From a virus: DNA of 25,620 nt. The stretch is from the IMG/VR virus record IMGVR_UViG_3300009104_000113, positions 1-25,620 of that record. One strand, given 5' to 3'. The notes beneath the pieces were generated by a model. It ran no database searches, had not been told where the DNA came from, and saw only the letters and a program-made list of their open reading frames with translations. A program made the translations under genes and the position numbers. Each line of letters begins with the position of its first letter. Within the stretch, counting starts at the first letter, position 1. This document shows, piece by piece, positions 21,584 to 25,620 of the stretch.

Positions 21584-21795
21584 TATATCGGTAGTTTGGC
21601 CTTCTTAGGTAGGAAGTTTAGGTCAGCTGCATTTGCTTCTATCTTTTCTTTCAGTCCCTTACTGATAAGTCTTGCAACGGTTGATGGGTCTATTTCATTT
21701 TTAGAACAATACCACAACACCGCATCCATATGGGATATGTTTTTCTCCAGTGCGATTTGTTCTATCTTGAGTGAAAATGTTTTAGTGGTTTGCAT
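21583..21795 (-). CDS. 33: Late transcription coactivator gp33
   Basis: The 70-aa product (ATG 21795, GGAG 5 bases upstream) matches the core of T4 gp33 (112 aa): ALEKNISHMDAVLWYCSKNEIDP followed by a helix and IEANAADLNFLP. gp33 bridges RNA polymerase beta-flap and the sliding clamp to activate late promoters. It lacks the long N-terminal part of T4 gp33. An in-frame ATG at 21834 would extend into the tmRNA terminator and is less likely. Confidence 0.85.
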   Translation of the reverse strand: MQTTKTFSLKIEQIALEKNISHMDAVLWYCSKNEIDPSTVARLISKGLKEKIEANAADLNFLPKKAKLPI

Positions 21796-21809
21796 ACAAA
21801 CTCCATAAT

Positions 21810-21843
21810 AAAAAGGTGGCCCGTTGAATAACAAGGTGGGCCA
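21810..21843 (-). terminator. Intrinsic terminator after the tmRNA
   Basis: On the minus strand TGGCCC (21843-21838) pairs with GGGCCA (21822-21817), followed by CC and TTTTT (21814-21810). This is a good intrinsic terminator just after the tmRNA coding piece. Some read-through or a separate start must supply gp33. Confidence 0.7.
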
Positions 21844-21983
21844 GACCCCGATGAGGTTCTACGCAGCTAAGCGATATTCCTCATAGTACCAATTATCGTT
21901 GGCAGTTATATTAACCGTTAAGGTGGTTAACCTCGTACTCTCCGCTTGTCTACTAGTTGCCCAGTCGAATCTAGTTCACCCCC
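21840..21983 (-). other. tmRNA coding piece (5' domain)
   Basis: It begins GGGGGTGAACTAG at 21983, continues through ATTCGAC and a pseudoknot-like GGTTAACC/TTAAC region, then the tag frame and the TGAGG...CCTCA stem. The 3' limit near 21840 is approximate, before or within the terminator stem. Confidence 0.85.
21859..21903 (-). other. tmRNA proteolysis tag reading frame
   Basis: Codons from GCC (21903-21901) to TAG (21861-21859) encode ANDNWYYEEYRLAA. The ANDN start is typical of alphaproteobacterial tags, and the LAA end is the ClpXP/ClpAP recognition terminus. Confidence 0.9.
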
Positions 21984-21984
21984 C

Positions 21985-22101
21985 TCAAAAAAAGACTAGA
22001 TAAATGATTCCAGAAATTAGAGCGATGTCTGCACATATACTCCATGCAATATAAACTCGAAATCCCCATTTCGAGACATCTTTTAATAAACGATTCTTCA
22101 T
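21985..22101 (-). CDS. Small membrane protein nested inside the tmRNA gene
   Basis: Between the two tmRNA pieces an ATG at 22101 opens 38 codons (MKNRLLKDVSKWGFRV then a hydrophobic helix ending IYLVFF) and stops with TGA at 21987-21985, one base before the coding piece begins at 21983. A GGTGAT Shine-Dalgarno (22111-22106) is 4 bases upstream. The product is a basic amphipathic start plus one membrane segment. A competing frame from ATG 22129, with AGGGGA upstream, runs 52 codons but ends inside the coding piece. Function unknown; the exact fit between the pieces is striking. Confidence 0.5.
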   Translation of the reverse strand: MKNRLLKDVSKWGFRVYIAWSICADIALISGIIYLVFF

Positions 22102-22142
22102 CGTCATCACCCATATTTTTCTGTATCATACTAATCCCCTTT

Positions 22143-22200
22143 TGGTGGAGGTGGGCGGAATTGCACCGCCGTCCTAAACAATTTCCAACTCGCATCATTG
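22143..22200 (-). other. tmRNA acceptor piece (3' domain)
   Basis: Elements in order leftward: a pairing region with AGTTG, GGAC, the T-arm at 22170-22154, acceptor strand CACCTCC (22153-22147), discriminator A (22146) and encoded CCA (22145-22143). The 5' end is estimated from the promoter at 22215-22244. Confidence 0.85.
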
Positions 22201-22214
22201 AATACGTTCTATAT

Positions 22215-22244
22215 ATACTATCAAAGTTCTCTAGGTAATGTCAA
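22215..22244 (-). promoter_or_regulatory. Sigma70-like promoter for the tmRNA, leftward
   Basis: TTGACA (22244-22239), an 18-base spacer beginning TTACCTAGAG and TAGTAT (22220-22215) lie about 10 bases upstream of the estimated tmRNA 5' end. It overlaps the 22248 gene end only marginally and belongs to the shared promoter family. Confidence 0.72.
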
Positions 22245-22247
22245 TAC

Positions 22248-22577
22248 CTAAACTGCAAAAGAGCTACCGCAACCACAAGTCGTTTGCACGTTTGGATTGC
22301 GAATAACAAACTGCGATGAAAAATGGTCTGACGAATAATCAATCTCTGCACCACTCAAGTATTGCAAACTCAGTGGGTCAACCACAAGTGTTACACCATC
22401 TGTAACTACTACTTCATCGTCCTCTTTCTTTTCATCAAAAGTAAAACCGTACTGAAAACCAGAACAACCGCCACCTTCTATGAACACACGCAAACTGGTG
22501 TCTTCAGTGACATCTGGATCTTCACCCATAATTTCTTTTACCTTCTTGGCAGCTGCACTATGAAATACTAAACTCAT
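22248..22577 (-). CDS. erpA: A-type Fe-S cluster carrier (ErpA/HesB-like)
   Basis: The 109-aa product matches the A-type carrier family over its full length. [11 protein letters not shown] places C38, and a C-terminal TCGCGSSF places C101 and C103, the three cluster ligands. [15 protein letters not shown] also fits ErpA. It would pass Fe-S clusters to apoproteins; the radical SAM enzyme encoded nearby needs such clusters, a plausible but unproven link. HesB-like genes occur in marine T4-like phages as auxiliary genes. The start lies inside the 3' end of the nuclease gene (20-base overlap) with GAGGAAG upstream. Confidence 0.93.
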   Translation of the reverse strand: MSLVFHSAAAKKVKEIMGEDPDVTEDTSLRVFIEGGGCSGFQYGFTFDEKKEDDEVVVTDGVTLVVDPLSLQYLSGAEIDYSSDHFSSQFVIRNPNVQTTCGCGSSFAV

Positions 22578-23241
22578 TGATTGCTTCCTCTAATAATGGT
22601 AAGTACTCATGTTTACTTTTTACAAACTCTTGTACTACACCGTCCTCAGTCACCACTAGAATAACAATTTGGTCTGTAGGTATACCAGTTCTTTCCTCAT
22701 ACATCTCTGCATACGCAGCAGTCTGTATGTAGTAGTTTTCATTGTACTCGTCATTACGTTCAGAGGTGGATGTCTTGAAGTCTATAATAGACAACACATC
22801 GTTATACTCTGCAATACAATCAACCCTACCAGCTACCTTATATTTATCAGAATACAAACCACATTCTTGTGCATGGATATTATTTATCCGTTGCAATGGA
22901 CGATTTCTTAATTGATTGAACAAACAAAATGGAAGAAAGTTTTTCTCTGCCTCTTCCCACCAATGGGGTTGATCAAACCCAACATTGTTCAAATAGTCCT
23001 CGCACATCTGGTGAACCAGAGTTCCACGTTTTGCAGCCTTGCGTGAGATATAGTTTGCAACATCATTACCGACACGTTTACGCCACTCGAATAATCCTTG
23101 TTTACCCCTGTTAGATAATACAGTGGTGATAGATGGATACTCTTCCCCTTCTGGTGTAACGTAGTATCTTTTTCTGTCGATTGTTTTTGTTGATAGTTCT
23201 GGTAAATTTGTTCCAATATGTTTAAAGCGAAATGTGCTCAT
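22558..23241 (-). CDS. PD-(D/E)XK (RecB-like) exonuclease
   Basis: The 227-aa protein has [13 protein letters not shown] (H77) and then [22 protein letters not shown] with D141, D154 and K156. It continues to [10 protein letters not shown] with Q173 and Y177. This is the RecB/Cas4-like core (H, D, DxK, QxxxY). T4-like marine phages carry a similar exonuclease, probably for recombination or host DNA degradation. No Cas4-type cysteine cluster is present. ATG at 23241 has AAGGA upstream. Confidence 0.85.
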   Translation of the reverse strand: MSTFRFKHIGTNLPELSTKTIDRKRYYVTPEGEEYPSITTVLSNRGKQGLFEWRKRVGNDVANYISRKAAKRGTLVHQMCEDYLNNVGFDQPHWWEEAEKNFLPFCLFNQLRNRPLQRINNIHAQECGLYSDKYKVAGRVDCIAEYNDVLSIIDFKTSTSERNDEYNENYYIQTAAYAEMYEERTGIPTDQIVILVVTEDGVVQEFVKSKHEYLPLLEEAINEFSIS

Positions 23242-23250
23242 TATATATCC

Positions 23251-23703
23251 TTACATTAATTCAAAGTGTGGTGCATCGATAAACGGTCTGCGTCCCTGAC
23301 TCCTTCTGGTATCAATGTAAGAGTTCATTGCATCTTCCATTGTTCCTTCCCATTCACGAATATCGGTGACAGTCCAAGCTGCACCCCAACGAACTGCAAC
23401 GTCCACTTTGACAGCTGCTTCTTTCATTGCGTCTGCGATTTCATCATAGACGTTTAGTTCCCATGAACCTCGTCCACCGATGTACGCCATCAAGTCAACT
23501 GCACGACCCTCTAGGTGTTTTGATTTCATTGTTTGAGATGCACCAGACTCCACAAGTTGTTTTTGTTTTTCCTCAGTGCGTAGTCCCTCTATAACACCAA
23601 AGTCTATCTTTGTGACTTTGATTGCTTCATAGACAACCTCTTTTAGTTCGGGTTCTACACCCATAAGTCTCTCTTGAGATCTTGTTGAAAGTTTATAAGC
23701 CAT
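23251..23703 (-). CDS. Endolysin, M15-type peptidase
   Basis: The 150-aa product carries the M15 (L-alanyl-D-glutamate or D-Ala-D-Ala type) zinc motif. SKHLEGRAVDLMAY gives H63 and D70, and DAPHFEL near the end gives H146. This fold cleaves peptide cross-links of peptidoglycan, so it is the likely lysis enzyme. There is no signal peptide, so a holin is needed; small membrane proteins in the window are candidates. The ATG overlaps the PhoH stop (TAATG). Confidence 0.88.
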   Translation of the reverse strand: MAYKLSTRSQERLMGVEPELKEVVYEAIKVTKIDFGVIEGLRTEEKQKQLVESGASQTMKSKHLEGRAVDLMAYIGGRGSWELNVYDEIADAMKEAAVKVDVAVRWGAAWTVTDIREWEGTMEDAMNSYIDTRRSQGRRPFIDAPHFELM

Positions 23704-24407
23704 TATTCAAATCCTAATCCTAGTTTTGTTTTTTGAATGAGATAACTCCTTACGAATCCAGAGCGAACAATATCACCAATCGTAAATTCGGTGAGATTGA
23801 ACTCGTCCATTTCTTCTAGGATTCTAGTGAAGTCGTGTAGTCCGTTCTTCTCATTCTGTTTAGTTAAATCTGTTTGCATAAAATCACCACAGAAAAATAT
23901 TTTGGAGTCCTGTCCGATTCTTGTGATGATAGTGTCTAGTTCGTGAAAGTTTAGATTCTGACATTCATCCACAATTATAATCGCATTGTCAAAAGTTAAT
24001 CCACGCAAGAACGATGTCGATAGAAAATAGAAACTTCCTTGAGCCTTCAACCTCTCGTACAACGCACTAAATGCTTGTTCATTAGGTTGCTCGAACATGA
24101 ATTGCACCATGTTCGCATAGGGAACTTGATAGAGTGCAGCTTTGTCTTCCTCATCGCCTGGCAAGAATCCAATCTCTCTTGTCGGTATAAGGGAACGCAC
24201 CACAATCACTTTGTCGTATGGTGTTTCGTTTTTTAACACTTCACTCAATGCAAGGTATAACGAAATAAATGTTTTACCTGTACCAGCACAACCAAAAAGA
24301 AATTGGTTTCTACCATCTTTCCAACTTTTGAATACTTCTTCTTGATTGTCTGTGATTGGCTTTACTTGAACTAAATGTGAGTAGTTGATTTCTTTTTTCT
24401 TAGACAT
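23703..24407 (-). CDS. phoH: PhoH-like ATPase
   Basis: The ATG at 24407 (codon 3 of the longer frame) is chosen because AAGGATGG lies 4-6 bases before it; ATG 24413 would sit on the Shine-Dalgarno. The product (about 234 aa) has Walker A GCAGTGKT near residue 40 and a Walker B region AIIIVDECQNL near residue 165, plus FFCGDFMQTDL. PhoH-type ATPases resemble superfamily 1 helicases and are frequent in marine phages. The precise role is unsettled. Confidence 0.93.
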   Translation of the reverse strand: MSKKKEINYSHLVQVKPITDNQEEVFKSWKDGRNQFLFGCAGTGKTFISLYLALSEVLKNETPYDKVIVVRSLIPTREIGFLPGDEEDKAALYQVPYANMVQFMFEQPNEQAFSALYERLKAQGSFYFLSTSFLRGLTFDNAIIIVDECQNLNFHELDTIITRIGQDSKIFFCGDFMQTDLTKQNEKNGLHDFTRILEEMDEFNLTEFTIGDIVRSGFVRSYLIQKTKLGLGFE

Positions 24408-24416
24408 TTCCATCCT

Positions 24417-24761
24417 TTACGTTGTCTTATATGTGTTACTAAGTTTCGGTACAACTTGGCCACCGTCTTTAACGAGTCCATGTTTCCTACCTACACCTTC
24501 AACTTTTTTCTTCGCATTGGTTCGATTATCACCAAACCGATCTGCAAGTGGACTGTTAGGGTGAGCTTCTGCAACTCGACTGAACACCTCTGTCATACCA
24601 CCGTCCATGCGTTTGACAACATGATCGCCTACAATAGCTGGTGCAGAGATTAACTTTCTGCACGTTGGATTATCAATCAAGTATTGTTGTAACTCTGAAT
24701 ACTTACAAAAGATTGTATAGTATTCATTTGTTTCATCATCCATAATTTCATACGTTGGCAT
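24417..24761 (-). CDS. FmdB-like protein lacking most zinc cysteines
   Basis: The 114-aa protein begins MPTYEIMDDET and has TCRKLISAPAIVG near residues 33-45. These match the MPTYEY... and ...RKLISAPA landmarks of FmdB-type zinc ribbons. Only C19 and C34 remain where FmdB proteins have four Cys, so zinc binding is probably lost. The C-terminal half is flexible, with Gly and Lys. GAGGG lies upstream of ATG 24761, which follows the previous stop directly. Function unknown; similar proteins occur in cyanophages as I recall. Confidence 0.62.
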   Translation of the reverse strand: MPTYEIMDDETNEYYTIFCKYSELQQYLIDNPTCRKLISAPAIVGDHVVKRMDGGMTEVFSRVAEAHPNSPLADRFGDNRTNAKKKVEGVGRKHGLVKDGGQVVPKLSNTYKTT

Positions 24762-24986
24762 TTAACATCCCTCACTCCAGACAGTATCTTCTTTGATTCG
24801 GTAATCAGATGTACTCAATGAGTGCTTCTCTGGATAACCTTCCAATTTTCTATTCGCTGATTTAAGTCTATCATTCTCTTCGATTAACTCTTTAATTCGT
24901 ATCATAGAATGATAGTTTTGTTTAGTTAACTCTGCGATATCCATTTTCAACAATTCAATTTCAGTAAAAGGTGAACCTAAAACCAT
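24762..24986 (-). CDS. Small coiled-coil protein (74 aa)
   Basis: The 74-aa product is helical with a heptad pattern (about residues 8-48: Leu and Ile spaced with Glu and Lys) and a polar C-terminus with a final Cys. ATG at 24986 overlaps the upstream gene by 10 bases. It resembles the other small coiled coils encoded across the window in style only. Function unknown. Confidence 0.62.
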   Translation of the reverse strand: MVLGSPFTEIELLKMDIAELTKQNYHSMIRIKELIEENDRLKSANRKLEGYPEKHSLSTSDYRIKEDTVWSEGC

Positions 24987-25507
24987 AATGGTTTCTCCCT
25001 GTTTTTCCAGTTTGCAAAATATGCCTTCTCATTTATGTAGTAATTCCTGTATCCACTAATCGGATCATTTGGAACTTTACAATAGTCTGGCATCGCCTGT
25101 GGTATCTCAGTCAATCCTACATCTGGAATGTTCTTAGGTGGTCTTTGCAGATACACCGATGGTTTAGATGAACCATGAACTTTTCCATATCTATATTTAT
25201 ATTCTGCGATACACGCTATATACAGTTTGAACAACATCATGTAGTTACTTAAACTTTCCCTAGCCCACACGTTAGAAGGATGGTTAACATGACTTGCTTT
25301 GAACAATACGTTCTCTCTGTAGTCAGGTAACATCCATCGTTTGATGTTCCTACCGTTCTTAGTTTTTCCATGATACATTTGACCGTCAAGAATACGATGG
25401 GCTGTAGACAACAGCTGACAATACTCAGTTATCATTTTTACAATGTGTTTGTCAACGTGCCACTTTGCACACTGTATCGGGTCATCATCAAGGTAAAATA
25501 TATTCAT
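24977..25507 (-). CDS. Conserved phage protein (176 aa), unknown function
   Basis: The 176-aa protein has MNIFYLDDDPIQCAKWHVDKHIVKMITEYCQLLSTAHRI at its start. KASHVNHPSNVWARES and SGYRNYYINEK follow later, and many His, Asp and Trp residues are spread along it. I recall a widespread phage family with the same landmarks (the start, HxxHPS.VWAR and YRNYY), but I cannot name a verified function. The conserved His/Asp pattern suggests an enzyme. It follows the promoter at 25541-25570. Confidence 0.72.
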   Translation of the reverse strand: MNIFYLDDDPIQCAKWHVDKHIVKMITEYCQLLSTAHRILDGQMYHGKTKNGRNIKRWMLPDYRENVLFKASHVNHPSNVWARESLSNYMMLFKLYIACIAEYKYRYGKVHGSSKPSVYLQRPPKNIPDVGLTEIPQAMPDYCKVPNDPISGYRNYYINEKAYFANWKNREKPLWF

Positions 25508-25620
25508 TTACTAATCTTTTTACTTTTTTTAGGTTCTTATATACTAACACATTATCGGACATACTGTCAATAGATTTCTTAAGTAATTTACCGTCAGTCC
25601 TCAAAACGTCCGTCAGAGGA
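25488..25620 (-). CDS. Possible 3' end of an upstream gene
   Basis: One minus-strand frame is open from the right edge to TGA at 25490-25488. It encodes a Lys/Leu/Val-rich helical end (LLKKSIDSMSDNVLVYKNLK). It would overlap the start of the 25507 gene by 20 bases and contain the promoter at 25541-25570. It is too short to be sure. Confidence 0.35.
   Translation of the reverse strand, partial: PLTDVLRTDGKLLKKSIDSMSDNVLVYKNLKKVKRLVNEYILP
25541..25570 (-). promoter_or_regulatory. Sigma70-like promoter, leftward
   Basis: TTGACA (25570-25565), an 18-base spacer and TAGTAT (25546-25541) lie about 35 bases upstream of the gene at 25507. The -10 region is the same TAGTATAT sequence as in the tmRNA promoter, but the spacer lacks the C-run. 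Confidence 0.65.

Larger units (their letters stand above)
21838..22200 (-). ncRNA. ssrA: Circularly permuted (two-piece) tmRNA gene
   Basis: Reading leftward, the acceptor piece (about 22200-22143) comes first and the coding piece (21983 to about 21840) second, the order of permuted tmRNAs in alphaproteobacteria and some cyanobacteria. The acceptor side has GGAC, a T-arm GGCGG-TGCAATT-CCGCC, CACCTCC, A and CCA. The coding side starts GGGGGTG, which pairs with CACCTCC, then CTAGATTCGAC, a conserved tmRNA D-loop sequence. A tag frame ANDNWYYEEYRLAA ends in TAG within a TGAGG/CCTCA stem. CAACT (coding side) can pair with AGTTG (acceptor side). tmRNA rescues stalled ribosomes and tags products for proteolysis. 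Confidence 0.93.

Noticed and set aside
21971-22129. Alternative 52-codon frame in the tmRNA intervening segment
   Set aside because: It has a good AGGGGA ribosome site but runs into the mature tmRNA coding piece and has a less protein-like composition than the 38-codon frame; kept only as an alternative.
22140-22175. Possible separate tRNA on the minus strand
   Set aside because: The T-arm, acceptor strand and CCA are the tmRNA acceptor piece; no anticodon arm lies upstream, and the partner acceptor strand is at 21983-21977.
25194-25201. Leftward TATAAATA late box
   Set aside because: It lies in the middle of the 176-aa gene with no start codon close by; likely chance in AT-rich DNA.
1-25620. 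CRISPR arrays, insertion sequences or integrase/attachment sites
   Set aside because: I saw no regularly spaced repeats, transposase, integrase or terminal inverted repeats; the only tRNA is phage-encoded and intact.

Overview
The window is part of the genome of a T4-like marine myovirus (tailed phage). It carries recognisable T4 core genes in T4-like neighbourhoods: gp4, gp48, gp53, a gp27-like hub, gp26, a gp54/gp19-like tube protein, a tape measure, gp33, gp59 and gp32. It also carries genes typical of marine T4-like phages: mazG, phoH, thyX, an ErpA/HesB-type Fe-S carrier, 2OG-Fe(II) oxygenases, an SNase-like nuclease and an M15 endolysin. The likely host is an alphaproteobacterium. The tmRNA gene is circularly permuted (two-piece) and its tag begins ANDN, as alphaproteobacterial tags do. 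SAR11 or a relative fits the AT-rich composition and thyX, but this is inference.

Layout. 1-7257: a leftward run of tiny, tightly overlapping accessory genes (MazG, a membrane coiled-coil protein, a 2OG oxygenase, an SNase, many small unknowns). It is interrupted by a rightward pair of tiny genes (4404-4696) and a tRNA-Thr(UGU) at 4912-4985. 7379-7957: a lone rightward gene for a predicted outer-membrane beta-barrel. 7954-8752: a leftward P-loop kinase and a small gene. 8810-11977: a leftward baseplate module (gp48, gp53, gp27-like hub). 11979-12008: head-to-head late promoters. 12013-16719: a rightward head/tail module (gp4, unknown, tube-like protein, gp26 with an apparent programmed -1 frameshift, EF-hand membrane protein, tape measure). 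16724-16754: a strong hairpin between convergent transcripts. 16809-22244: a leftward replication/late-control block (tmRNA, gp33, gp59, small coiled coil, ThyX, radical SAM, 2OG oxygenase, GT42/DUF115-like protein, gp32). 22248-25570: a leftward block with ErpA, a PD-(D/E)XK nuclease, endolysin, PhoH, an FmdB-like protein and unknowns.

Regulation. At least eight leftward sigma70-like promoters begin with a perfect TTGACA. Most share an unusual C-rich spacer of the form CCC..AGAG. Late promoters (TATAAATA) sit between gp48 and gp4. Late transcription would need gp33, which is encoded next to the tmRNA.

Most notable points: (1) a permuted tmRNA whose intervening segment holds a 38-codon membrane-protein ORF ending one base before the coding piece begins; (2) a canonical -1 slippery site, Shine-Dalgarno-like stimulator and hairpin at the end of gp26, giving a tail-chaperone-style extension upstream of the tape measure; (3) a translationally coupled ThyX / radical SAM / 2OG oxygenase / GT42-like cassette inserted between gp59 and gp32; (4) the repeated C-rich-spacer promoter; (5) a phage-encoded outer-membrane barrel.
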